Positions 12,919 through 23,286 of a stretch of DNA of 64,000 nt are shown here, in pieces. Within the stretch, counting starts at the first letter, position 1. Each line of letters opens with the position of its first letter. This DNA is from Zygaena filipendulae (lineage: Eukaryota; Arthropoda; Insecta; Lepidoptera; Zygaenidae), in NCBI GenBank assembly GCA_907165275.2, contig CAJRBF020000001.1:620001-684000 (forward strand). The letters are read 5' to 3'. The notes beneath the pieces are model-generated. The model was not told where the DNA came from. It did no database searches and saw only the letters and a program-made list of their open reading frames with translations. The translations under genes and the position numbers were made by a program.

Positions 12919-13004
12919 ATTGTGAACCCTTCTGTGTCCAGGTTACGTTTGATTGATTCTTCAATCAGTTCTGGTTTCTTTTTGTTGTAAACCCACGAAA
13001 ACAT
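12919..13004 (-). pseudogene. LTR-retrotransposon gag start, cut by Polinton end
   Basis: A minus-strand frame opens with ATG at 13004 and reads MFSWVYNKKKPELIEESI before it runs into the Polinton terminal repeat at 12918. It lies about 265 bp after a primer-binding-site-like sequence and a long LTR, which is where gag of that retrotransposon should begin. Only 28-29 codons remain. I infer gag from position; the family of this short N-terminus cannot be told. Confidence 0.55.
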
Positions 13005-13269
13005 TTGTTTTGATGAATTTACCGGTTTTCCTTTGTTGTTCCGGTTTTTACCGGTTTTCTAATGTTATGCCGGTTATTTGTTTTTTCTTACGGTTTTTCC
13101 TTTTTCGGTGCGGATCCCACGGGGTATGCGGGAGGGCAGTGCTGGTTACCTCGAAAGCCGTATACGCGACTTTGCGATGATGCAAGCCGGGATGGGGCGG
13201 TTTCTGCCGGTTTTCTTTCTTCCTGTGTCTTCTTGAAACCGCTCTTCCTGGGCTCCTTGTGAGTTTTTA
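13005..13269 (-). other. Retrotransposon leader between PBS and gag
   Basis: Untranslated leader of the interrupted retrotransposon, read on the minus strand. It is rich in the word AAAACCGG/CCGGTTTT, repeated at least four times (13019-13090), and shows no conserved coding frame. Confidence 0.5.
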
Positions 13270-13283
13270 ACGTTGGGCGCCGA
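13270..13283 (-). promoter_or_regulatory. Primer-binding-site-like sequence
   Basis: On the minus strand, directly after the LTR end (..ATCACA), the sequence is TCGGCGCCCAACGT. A GGCGCCCAACG core right after the LTR is a common PBS form in insect LTR retrotransposons. It fixes the orientation of the element as minus strand. I cannot name the primer tRNA. Confidence 0.55.
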
Positions 13284-14439
13284 TGTGATGCGGCGGGCCG
13301 GGAGTCGAACCGGGCCCGCGGGCAGTCAATAAGTTTCTCGGGTATGGGATTCCCTAGCGGTCCCTATCCGAAATGAAACGAACGGTACGGAGTTACAGGA
13401 GTGCATACACTCGTTTATTCTTATTACACAGGTCTAGGTACACTTTAGGTTCACATACAACACTTATAAACTATGGGCCCGATAGGCGGGCAGTAACCGT
13501 CCTGGCTACGCTATACAGGTTTCGCACAACACTTAAGAACTACGGGCCCGGGAGGCGGGCGGTAACACAGCCACGAGTACACACACTACGCTACTTCACG
13601 ACACTTTGGAAGCACGGGCCCGGGCGGCGGGCGTCACGCGGGTCCCGGCGCGGCGGGTCGGCACGGTTCCTATCCCACGGGTACGATGCGCGGGCGCGGC
13701 GGCGCGCGAGGCGAGCCGGCGGTCGGCGGTCGGGCACTGGATAGGGCTAGGAAGGGGTGCGAATAGCCGTGTGTGAGTTGGTGAATGTCAGCCGAGCCCC
13801 AAGACCGAAACGTGAGGGGCCTGGCTGGTGTTCCGGTAGCTGTCCCCAAGTCGGCACGAAGCGTGAGGGGCCGAGACGTCCCGGAGAGTCGGTGTATGTG
13901 CTGCGGGTTATTTGGCGGCCGAGCCCCAAGACCGAAACGTGAGGGGCTTGGGCGCCTTAGTGAGTTTGCTGTGGGTTAGTGGTGTTGAGTGTTCGGTGTA
14001 TGTCGGTTGGCCGGGGGAGGAACGGGCAGGAATGCGGGAGTTCGCGCCACCGACAGCGTCGCTTGCTGCAAGGCCCCTCCGTACGGCGTCGGGACGCAGT
14101 ACGGGGAGACCGGCAACGTACGATGGCGGTCGATGTGCGAGGACAGGATCGGTTGCGGATGCGCGGAAACGGAGGCGGAGGGTTACCGCGCCGCTAAATT
14201 CACACGCCGCGGCACTGGCGAGTGGAACGAGCGGGCGCGACACAGGCGTGTGCACGGCGCGAGAACTTGTCGGCGAGTCACTGCTGGGCGGCGGCGGTCT
14301 GCCTCGGTTTTTATCGCCTCGGTGCGGCGTGCGGTATGCGGCGCGCGGCGCCGCGATACACGGCCGCTGTTGCTATGTGCGCCGGCGGCGCGGGGGGTTG
14401 GAACGGACACGCGGTGTGCGCGGGTTCCGCTTCCTTGCA
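13284..14439 (-). mobile_element. GC-rich LTR of an LTR retrotransposon (about 1.16 kb)
   Basis: On the plus strand the block runs from TGTGATGCGG to CTTGCA, so it has TG..CA ends. It abuts a PBS-like site on its inner side and a BEL/Pao pol gene on its outer side. It is strikingly GC-rich against AT-rich surroundings and has an AATAAA signal on the minus strand near 13418. Internal repeats include CCCCAAGACCGAAACGTGAG at 13798 and 13924, and GGGCCCG-rich modules at 13468, 13545 and 13616. Several long frames here are by-products of GC richness. It is the 5' LTR of the element whose gag starts at 13004. Confidence 0.6.
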
Positions 14440-16620
14440 AACTCTTCAAAAGTCAACGCCCTATCGCCAACTACACGGTGAAGGTGATGCTTGGCTGACT
14501 TTATGCCGGCCTCCCACAGCCCACCCATCGACGCGGCGTTTGGCGGGTTGGTTCGCCACTCAATTTGACGTGAGGCTAATCCATCGAGGAACTTGTCTGT
14601 AGTCTGAACGGTTTTCATGAAACTATAGACTTCTTTTAGATGTTTGGCAGCGGCAATAAAATTTGTGCCACAGTCTGAATAAAGAGCACTACATAGTCCG
14701 CGGCGTGCCACAAACCTGTCTAACGTGGCCAAGAAGCATTCACATGACAAATCAGAGAGCACCTCCAAGTGAACTGCTTTAGTCGAAAAACAAACAAACA
14801 GACACAGATACGCCTTATATACTTTGGCATTGCGTCTTAAGCTTTCCTTCACGAAGAATGGGCCACCTAAGTCGCAACCAACATGACTGAAAACCTTGCT
14901 GATTTTCAGGCGCGGTGCGGGCAAAGAACTCATGATAGGTTGAATGCTCGTTGGGCGGAATTTAAAACAGCTAGCGCATTTCGATAGTACCGAACGAATA
15001 AAACTACGAGCGTTAATTATCCTGTAATTCTTACATAAGATGCCGTGTAAAGTACGCGGCCCTGTATGCAAGTACAATTTATGAAAATATTCAATTATCA
15101 ATTTTGACGTATGAGATTTTTTAGGAAGCAAAACAGGATGCTTTGCATTGTACGGTAAGTCTGATTGTAGGAGTCTACCTCCAACTCTGAGAAAATTATC
15201 AGCATCAACAAACGGCGAGAGCTTACGCAGAGAAGGGATGGAGACGTGTTTCTTTTTTGTGTTGTTCTTTAAAATTTTGATTTCTGAAGCAAATTGATTT
15301 GTTTGTATTACTTTAATTATTGTGTCATGGCCTCGCTTAAGCTCTGCAGTTCTGAGCGGACCGGAAGTCCGTGATGAATTTGACTTTAAATTATTTACGA
15401 ATCTATGACACCAAGCCATGACCCGCTGAAGTTTATTAAAGGATGAAATTTTGTTGAAGTTTTCTTCTAGATCGTTAATAAGCCCTTTATTTTCAATCGA
15501 AGAATTAAACGCGAAGGCATCGACGTTAGTTTTTAACTCCGGGATTGATTTATCATATTTAACGAAAAATTTACTAGTGGGCCAACTCTGAGGTTCATTA
15601 TAGAGCCAAGCTGGACCCTGTGTCCACTCAGTAGCCATCTCGGTGAGCTGGCTAGGCAGCGCACCTCGCGAGCACACGTCTGCGGCGTTGTTCTCACTTT
15701 TAACGTGAAACCAGCAGCTCGGTGGTATCGCGTCAATTATTTGACTAACGCGGTTAGCTACGTAAGTTTTTAGTTTATAAGGTGGCGTTTGTAGCCAAGA
15801 AAAAACTATACTAGAATCGCTAATGGCGATTATTGAAAATTTAAAATCATTGATGGTTTTTACGACAAACATAATTAATTTGGAAAGCAATACTGCCGCT
15901 TGTAGTTCCAGTTTGGGTATTGATAACAATGGCTTTACAGGCGCGACCTTGGACTTGCTAGTGAGCAGCCTCACCTTAACACGACTGGCACAATCTACAT
16001 TTCTTAGGTATATGCAAGCTGCATAGCCTCGTGATGACGCATCACAGAAGCCCACAACTTGGACGTTAACGAAACTTGAAATTAAGAGATGTCGCTCGAG
16101 TCGCAATTCTGAAAGCGTAGGTAATTCAGCAATGAATTTGAACCACTTGCGTGACAGTTCTAATGGCAGATGATCATCCCAATCTAGGTTCACCTTCCAT
16201 AGATCCTGCATGTTGCATTTTGCTACAAAGGTACACGGCGATATGAAACCTATCGGATCGAATATACTGGCGAGCAATTTTAGTACAGATCTCTTAGTGT
16301 ATTTGGTGTCAGTCATGTTATAGTTGAAAGAAAAGCAGTCGCAGGAGGGGAGCCAGATCAATCCTAGAACTTTAAGAGAGGATGAAAGTGTTTCATCTTG
16401 AAAGTTGATTACAGAGATTTGATTCTCTTGCATACGTTCGAGCAATTCGGGCCTGTTACTCGCCCACTTACGTAACTCAAATCCACCACTCTTTAATAAT
16501 GACGTCAGCTCGTCCTGAAGAGCGCAAGCTTCAGACAACGTTTGGCACGACCACATGACATCATCTACTAAAAATCCTTGCTTCAGCACGCGAGTGGCTT
16601 CCGAGGGCGGCGCGTCGAGT
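14440..16620 (-). pseudogene. BEL/Pao retrotransposon pol fragment (RT end, RNase H, integrase)
   Basis: The minus-strand frame opens at about 16620, inside the RT, with FLVDDVMWS in the place of the YVDD box. It continues through an RT connection typical of BEL/Pao (FDPIGFISPCTF), an RNase H region (GFCDASSRGYAACIY, PKLELQAAV), and an integrase with a zinc-binding N-terminus, core aspartates in GCDLGGPF and YSDCGTNF, and a glutamate in GGLWEAGIKSAKHH. The frame is intact over about 720 codons. It is truncated at the 5' side and cut at 14439, just after LTFEE, by the GC-rich LTR. The last 20 or so residues of the open frame are LTR sequence. Confidence 0.9.
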
Positions 16621-16769
16621 GCTCACTGAAAAAAAAGAATGATTGATTTTACTAAATTCCGCGTAAATTTTATGAAATCCATGGGTTAATATAGGTCCTA
16701 CACACTAAATTGTTGATTTTACCAAATTGAACTGGTTGATTATGTAACCCATACGTTTAGTTTATTTAA
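16621..16769. other. Short AT-rich junction
   Basis: AT-rich DNA between the truncated BEL/Pao pol and the 138-bp tandem array. It contains one decayed fragment of the array unit and no coding signal. Confidence 0.5.
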
Positions 16770-17600
16770 TATTATGATTTCGTATATTCAACTAACCAAG
16801 TCCTGTGTATTTCACGTCCATCACTGTCGATCTTTTACGTTGAGATTTAATAAATAGCACTAAATGTGTTATGTAAAGTATGTAAAATTAATTTTGCTAC
16901 ATTTACTCATTTCATTTCGTATATTCAACTAATCCAGTTCTGTATATTTTACGTTGATTACTTTCGATCTTTTACGATGTAATTTAATAAATGTCACTAA
17001 ACGTGTTATGTATAATATGTGAAATTAATTTTACTACATTTACTGATTTCATTTTGTATATTCAACTAATCAAGTCCTGCATATTTCACGTAATTACTTT
17101 CGTCCTATTAACTATTTTGATTTAATATGTTTAACTACAAGTGTTTGGTAAAATATGTGAAATAAATTTTGCTACATTTACTCATTTCATTTTGTATATT
17201 CAACTAATCAAGTCCTGCATATTTCACTTAATTACTTTCGTCCTATTAACTATGTTGATTTAATAAGTTTAACTACAAGTGTTTGGTAAAATATGTGAAA
17301 TTAATTTTGTTACATTTACTCATTTCATTTTGTATATTCAACTAATCAAGTCCTGCATATTTCACTTAATCACTTTCGTCCTATTAACTATGTTGATTTA
17401 ATATGTTTAACTAAAAGTGTTTGGTAAAATATGTGAAATTAATTTTGCTACATTTACTCATTTCATTTTGTATATTCAACTAATCAAGTCCTGCATATTT
17501 CACGTAATTACTTTCGTCCTATTAACTATGTTGATTTAATATGTTTAACTACAAGTGTTTGGTAAAATATGTGAAATTAATTTCATATAATTTACTAGAT
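16770..17600. repeat. 138-bp tandem repeat, six copies
   Basis: The marker word GTATATTCAACTAA recurs near 16782, 16919, 17056, 17194, 17332 and 17470, giving a period of 137-138 bp. The last four units are nearly identical and the first two more diverged. A decayed seventh unit is near 17680. Each unit also carries AAGTCCTGCATATTTCAC. No coding capacity; satellite-like. Confidence 0.9.
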
Positions 17601-17771
17601 TTATTTTCTTGTTTATTTAGTATTTTTTACTTAAAATATGCTAAACAAATTTTGTGATATTTACTCATGTGACTTCGTATATTACATTAAATAAGTATTG
17701 CATATTTTACGTAAGGTTTGTAATAAAATATGTAAAATTAGTATTGTAACATTTAGGTACTCATACGATTT

Positions 17772-17857
17772 CGTACATTTTAGGAGAGCCCATTTCGTAT
17801 ATTTTACTTCACTTTTTAGTAGTAAAATATACGAAATGTGCTCTCCTAAAATGTACG
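17772..17857. repeat. Near-perfect inverted repeat, 37-bp arms
   Basis: The arm at 17772-17808 (starting CGTACATTTTAGGAGAGC) is the reverse complement of 17821-17857 with about one mismatch, around a 12-bp spacer. The arm ends resemble the CGTATATTTTAC word of the neighbouring tandem array, so it may be an inverted, modified array unit. It would form a long hairpin if transcribed. Confidence 0.85.
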
Positions 17858-17993
17858 AACAGAATGTATATTCTATTAAACATGTTTCGCCATTATGCAT
17901 GAAAGCTGTAAATAATACGATGACTGAAAATTTCTCGTAGCGTAGTATACTGGGTGACCAGCCTATAAGAATGTTCAGACCAAAAAATAAAAA

Positions 17994-18168
17994 TCCTTTT
18001 TGATTACAATGTCTAAATGGCAAACAACTTTGAAGGATCACGCCTGAAACGCTATATGACTAAGATAACAACTAACATATAAAAAGTTGTTATGCTTCTT
18101 AGTCATATAGCGTTTCAGGCGTAATCCTTCAGTCGTTTTGCCATTTAGGCATTGTGATCAAAAAGGGA
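17994..18168. repeat. Foldback element, about 75-bp arms
   Basis: The left arm (about 17994-18074) contains CGCCTGAAACGCTATATGAC. The right arm (about 18084-18168) carries its complement GTCATATAGCGTTTCAGGCG. Complementarity extends to the outer CCTTTTTGATTACAATG / CATTGTGATCAAAAAGG with a few mismatches and small indels. A MITE or foldback transposon is likely; no clear target duplication was found. Confidence 0.85.
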
Positions 18169-18404
18169 TAAATTCACCCGCCAGTGAGCGGTGTAGGTAC
18201 TGTATCAATTCATACAGTACAAAATAATACTGAAAATAAAAGAACATGTTTAGCAAAATTTACCAAAAAAGTACTCAGTAAGAAACTTGAATATAAATTA
18301 TACAATTATTACTGTTAAAATACACAGTTATATGTTAAACTAAGTAAATCTGAATTGTATGACAAAATGTTTCAATAATTTTGTTCGGGTTATAAATAAA
18401 ATAG
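18169..18404. other. Non-coding flank of the Gypsy insertion
   Basis: AT-rich DNA without recognisable genes. The last four bases, ATAG (18401-18404), are the left target-site duplication of the Gypsy-type element. Confidence 0.7.
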
Positions 18405-18807
18405 TGTTACGTGCTAGGGTTCTTTATTCGGAGATTAACACTAACTTTACAAAAACACTAGGTCTAGGGTTCCTAGGTCTAGGTATCGCAACACTGAAAC
18501 ACTAAATGACTGATCTCGAAGTCCAATAGTCTCGCCAAGGTCGCAGGTAGTCGCAGGTATCGCTCAAGATTCACTCGTAGTTATCACTTCGAAAGCTCAA
18601 ACTGAACTGCCCGTCCGGTTCGGTTGCGCCGTTTATATATCCAACCGAACGGGGCTCTAGAATGTTCGAGTCCGATGTATTTTACTAGCCACTCGGCCGA
18701 ACGTTTCTAGAATAGAACTTCTATCGAATTCGCTACTCCAATGTGTTTGCTTTACATTGCGCGTTTTGCATACATTGCGCGCTATCGATTTGGGCTCGAC
18801 CGCGACA
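18405..18807 (-). mobile_element. Gypsy-type element, 3' LTR (403 bp)
   Basis: It runs TGTTACGTGC to CCGCGACA and appears identical to the LTR at 27420-27822. The target duplication ATAG flanks the pair at 18401-18404 and 27823-27826. On the minus strand a purine tract (AAGAAGGGGGCAG) precedes it, as expected for a polypurine tract. Identical LTRs imply a very recent insertion. Confidence 0.95.
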
Positions 18808-18818
18808 CTGCCCCCTTC

Positions 18819-20087
18819 TTAGAGACGCTCGTCCCGAGCGTCACTATTGCTGCCTTGATAACGTGCTAAGCGGTTGATGTGCACTATTTTGAAAGCTCCC
18901 CTTGGTTGACGTTGAATCCGATACGTCACGTCATTCATCCGGGTAACAACCTTGTACGGGCCTTCCCATCGAGTCTGTAATTTCGGAGATTTTCCCTTTC
19001 GACGGATAGGATTGTGTAGCCATACAAGTGATCCCTCCTCAAAACCACTTGTATTCGCCCTCCGGTCATATCTCGTCTTCATGTTCTCGCTTGACTGCAA
19101 ACCATGCTCTCGAACCAAAGCATAGACGTCCTGCATTTTCTCCCGTAGATCGGAGACGTAGTCCTGCATCGATTGGGGGTCATCTGGAGGTCCGCCTGTC
19201 AGTAAATCCACTGGTAGCCGTAGTTCCCTACCGAAATTCACATACGCTGGGGTCGCCTTCGTGCTCTCATGCTCAGATGTTCTGTAGGCGAGTAGGAACA
19301 GCGGTATGAATTTGTCCCAATCTCTTTGGTGTTTATCAACCAGTTTCGCCAAATTCCTCTCTAGCGTCTGGTTAAACCTCTCCACCATGCCGTCAGACTG
19401 AGGGTGATATGGCGTGGTCCTCGTCTTGTGCATTCCCAAGATTTTGCACATTTCCTGGAATAGCTGGGATTCGAAGTTCCTTCCTTGATCTGAATGGATT
19501 TCCAAGGGTACACCGAATCGACATATCACTTCCTCAACCAACTTGGAGGCTACTGTCGTGGCTTCCTGATTAGGTATGGCGAACACTTCCGGCCACTTGG
19601 TGAAATAATCCATGACGACCAAGAAGTACTTGTTCCCTGACTCGGTCACTGGAAAAGGTCCAGCCACGTCAACAGCAATTCTTTCCCAGGGCGCACCAAC
19701 ATTATAGAGTTGGAGGTTTCCGCGGGTCCTAGTTGACGGACCTTTGACTGCAGCACAAGTGGTACATTTGCGGCACCATTCCTGCACATCCTCTCGACAA
19801 TGAAGCCAGTAGAATCTTTCCCTCACTTTTGTTAATGTTCTCTTCACGCCAAGATGTCCACCTGAAACCCCATCATGTATTTCACGAAGAACATCTTTCA
19901 CCCTGGTCCTTGGAACAACTAACTGAAGGTGGAACTCTCTGCCGTTAGGTTTCTCCCATTTTCGGTAAAGCATTCCGTTCTGCAGAACAAAGCTGTCCCA
20001 TTGGGCCCAATAGGCTTTAGTGATAGGGCTAGTGGGTGCGACCTCAACCCATTTTGGTTTGTCCGCACTACGTTTTTTCCAAGCCAC
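18819..20087 (-). pseudogene. Gypsy-type integrase (pol 3' part), split by insertion
   Basis: A Ty3/Gypsy integrase of about 420 codons ends at TAA 18819, only 11 bp from the 3' LTR. It has the HHCC zinc domain (GGHLGVKRTL ... CRKCTTC), core aspartates in AVDVAGPFP and IHSDQGRNFES, and glutamate in MVERFNQTL, followed by a C-terminal GPYKV domain. At 20087 the frame is interrupted by a non-coding LTR element with duplicated CCAC. The frame continues in phase on the other side (25604), so before that insertion integrase and gag formed one open frame. The original ATG is therefore in gag, not at 20099. Confidence 0.9.
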
Positions 20088-22403
20088 TGTAACTTTCACC
20101 CTCCTCCATCAATTTATGAACAACATCAAAGATGTTGTGCTTTTTAGTTTTGGCCAATTTCGTCTAGTAATAGGACCCTGTTCTACGTTGTGTTTATAAT
20201 AACTTTAGTTCTTTTAGGTTGAGATTCGATTCCGTCTTCATCCTATCTACATTTTCATGGGTTGAGGCTAGGTTTAGGATTTAGTTTGAATAAAACAATC
20301 ATCAATTATTTTGACAATATACTTTAATAATCGTGATTGGCGTGAGCATGGTATTTCTATTGGAAATATTTACATTTAGTACACCCAACTGCGTTTGAGT
20401 TGGGTGACACTCGTTCTATACATGAACGGTCATCATATTCTTTACATGAACTCGTTCTACACGAACGGTTCTTTTTTATGTGCTAGACTACACTTTACAT
20501 TTATTTAACGTCTGTGCGTTAATAGTGTTGTTAGCCCGGAAGCAGAGAGACTCCAAAAATTGATAACCATGTTATGGTGGTTCACATAGTCACTAACTCC
20601 CGTCTATCGACGTTAGTAGTGTTCGGGATACTAAGATAGGAATATGATGCTCATAGAACACCTCCCATACGATGTTTAATTATATTCAACTTGATATTCC
20701 AATAGGAATATATGAATTGGCTCCCACTACATAACAAATTTATTATATAATGAGAGGTGGCGTAGCCCCGTCCTGCGCTACCCACGGTGATGGTCATCCA
20801 CCTGCTCATAAGCAGTTACCACCCCCCCCCCACCTGTGTTGCACAAGGTAGAGAGTTCTCCAAATATGCATAACCGACATCCGTTAGAGGATGAATCAGC
20901 TATATGAGACTGTACGTCCCGTATCAGCAGCAATCGTTGGAGGTCATAATTCGGCGGTGCCGAGACCCCTGGGTACGTGTCAGCCCGAAGACCGAGGCCG
21001 TAATGCGGATAGTACCGCGACCTCAACACCATCCCAATAATTCAAATATAAGTGTATGAGACCAGTCTCGCCGGACATCATAACTTCAGTCGGTCAATTT
21101 GTGTTATAGTAGCTACACGTAGCTAAGGCCGAAGCCCAATTGATTGGATCACAACTCGTCCTCGTACAACACCCACTTGGCACTCATTCGTTTTGATAAA
21201 CAAGTCGTGTTGAAAAACACAACTGTTTACCGAGATCAAGCGTTAACGACTAGGTCGTCCACAGCCGATCCCATAGTCTCTGCACAACGTAACAAAGTCA
21301 CAAAGCGCATTGACTATAATTATTATGTTTGTAAAAAAAGAAAGGTTTATCTGAAAGAAGAGCGTTCAACACTCCCTTGGTGTAGGAAGCGATCCCGCGT
21401 CTCCAGTCAGCCGCATAGTCGATGATAGTTTTTGAATAACACGGAAGGCGTAGTTATTCAATAGACAAGATACAATACGTGCACAACGAAACCCGTCACG
21501 GCGAAGACAACTCAAGGCGCGGATTTTTACCTCTCTACGTTATCTTACGCTCGCGACGCGCGACGTCTAACCGCTCAGGATTAGAGTTCATCGTCGTTGT
21601 AAATTCCAATAAATTGAAAATACACGTATGCATCGAGCCGATAAGATGTGATGAATTATAATTTAATAACAATAAAATTACAATCCATACACACCGAAAG
21701 CCTTCCTCATAATAATATTTGTCTTCGCACAAGATATCCTAACGGACGTCGAGCGCGTTGACAAGGCTTTCGTACAGAGCGACAAAGTCACTAAGCACGT
21801 AAGCTCGTTCGAACTCCCAACTTCATCATCTTTTGTGTGATCAGTGGTCGACGGACATTTCACCTAGACCTTCATGTGAGTCTCCAATTTAATTATTTAG
21901 ATAAGCATAATAATGCAAATCTATATTCGAGCCACCACCAAACTCGTTATTCAACATTTAATGTTGTATACGCGACGCGTTGTAAACGCGACGCGCTGCC
22001 TTCCGATCCGACTCGCTCGTCCGCCGATGCCACTTCACGTCTCAGCCGCCCGCGTGGATACTGGCGGTGCGCTCACGCCCTATTTGAGAGGGGTATGCGG
22101 GGGGTTGGGGGGTACAAGTCGATATCACTGTTACATCTAAAACCAAGCACACGGTTAATATACCGTATTATAAATATTTTATTTCATGTGGATAATTATT
22201 TTATTGATTTTAGTTTGTAAATTATACATCAATATCCTTACTCAGTTTAGATTATGAGTGTATTAACTCGCAATGCTTTTTAATAGCTTTTAAATACATT
22301 TCAACTTAATTTTATAGTGTTTTAACTTATAATACTTTATACATATATCTTTAAAATGCTTTTTCGAATATAAATAAGTTTTTGAGCCTCATAGGGCGTC
22401 ACA
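20088..22403 (-). mobile_element. Non-autonomous LTR element, 3' LTR (2316 bp)
   Basis: It begins TGTAACTTTCACCC and ends GGGCGTCACA on the plus strand. It matches 23287-25603 almost exactly; the visible difference is the length of a C-run near 20822 versus 24019. TG..CA ends and the CCAC target duplication (20084-20087 and 25604-25607) mark the pair as LTRs. The interior has GC words such as GACGCGTTGTAAACGCGACGCG but no retroelement protein; small frames (21144-21425, 21837-22220) have no recognisable motif. Confidence 0.9.
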
Positions 22404-22565
22404 ATCCCCCCCCAAAGTTTTATGAAGCACTGAGTAATAAAACTTTCTAAGTTATTTTGAATCAAACTAAATTCTTACTTAATAACTGGTACAATTAATT
22501 CGATATGATTGACTTTCTGATATTGATTATAAAACTTCGCTTTTAGCACTGTTAAAATGTCAATA

Positions 22566-22710
22566 ATTGTCTTTTACATATCACTTTCACTATTACTGTT
22601 ACTCGAGATACGTCTATTATATATATGTATCACTTTCACTATTACTGTTACTAGAGATACGTCTTTTATATATGTATCACTTTCACTATTACTGTTACTA
22701 GAGATACGTA
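22566..22710. repeat. Short tandem repeat, about three units
   Basis: The word TATCACTTTCACTATTACTG followed by TTACT(C/A)GAGATACGT is repeated three times at a period of about 50 bp inside the LARD-like element. No coding role is apparent. Confidence 0.8.
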
Positions 22711-22911
22711 TTAATTATCCTTCGGCAAACTGTAAGAACTTTGCAAGTTAATATTCCCAGCCTCAACACTTATAATGCGGATATTCAGAGTCAGGGTCGA
22801 ATCTCATAACCTTTCCATTTCACGGACAACAAATTGTAGGGTGTTACCCCTACGTTATTATGTTTAAATAGACATGTATTTATTGACCTAGGCCACTTGT
22901 GTTCATTTCAG

Positions 22912-23255
22912 TCAACCTTGCGATTCGCCGTCGCGGTCGTTTTTCTTATTTAATTCAACCATGCGATTCGCCGTCGCGGTCGTTTTTCTTATTTAATTCA
23001 ACCATGCGATTCGCCGTCGCGGTCGTTTTTCTTATTTAATTCAACCATGCGATTCGCCGTCGCGGTCGTTTTCTTATTTAATTCAACCATGCGATTCGCC
23101 GTCGCGGTCGTTTTCTTATTTAATTCAACCATGCGATTCGCCGTCGCGGTCGTTTTTACGTATGTAAACCAACCATGCGATTCGCTGTCGCGGTCGATTA
23201 CATATATGTAAGCCAACCATGCGATTCGCTGTCGCGGTCGCTTTTACATTACTAA
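22912..23255. repeat. 43-bp tandem repeat, about eight units
   Basis: The core ACCATGCGATTCGCCGTCGC recurs at about 22958, 23001, 23044, 23086, 23128, 23172 and 23216 (spacing 42-44 bp), plus a first variant near 22915. Spacer sequence is TTTTTCTTATTTAATTCA in most units. It lies between PBS and PPT of the LARD-like element. Units are contiguous, not spacer-separated, so this is a minisatellite. Confidence 0.9.
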
Positions 23256-23286
23256 CTTAGCCATGATCCTGGTCACGGCACCAAAT

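Larger units (their letters stand above)
22404..23286 (-). mobile_element. Internal region of the non-autonomous LTR element
   Basis: This 883-bp internal domain codes for nothing recognisable. On the minus strand it starts just inside the right LTR with TTTGGTGCCGTGACCAGGAT, which has the TGG start of a primer-binding site. It ends with a G-rich purine tract (TTTGGGGGGGGGAT) directly before the left LTR, as a polypurine tract should. Long LTRs with PBS and PPT but no genes fit a LARD-type element that borrows proteins from an autonomous relative. Confidence 0.8.

Noticed and set aside
13912..14602. Long overlapping frames on both strands (115-189 aa) in the GC-rich block
   Set aside because: All six frames are open by GC richness, products are Arg/Ala/Gly-rich without motif, and the block has LTR structure.
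21144..22220. 93-aa and 127-aa frames in the 2.3-kb LTR, repeated at 24344-25420
   Set aside because: They lie in LTRs, lack motifs and start and stop without relation to any element gene; their duplication only reflects the two LTRs.
22912..23255. CRISPR-like regular repeat
   Set aside because: Units are contiguous with no unique spacers, and the context is a eukaryotic LTR element.
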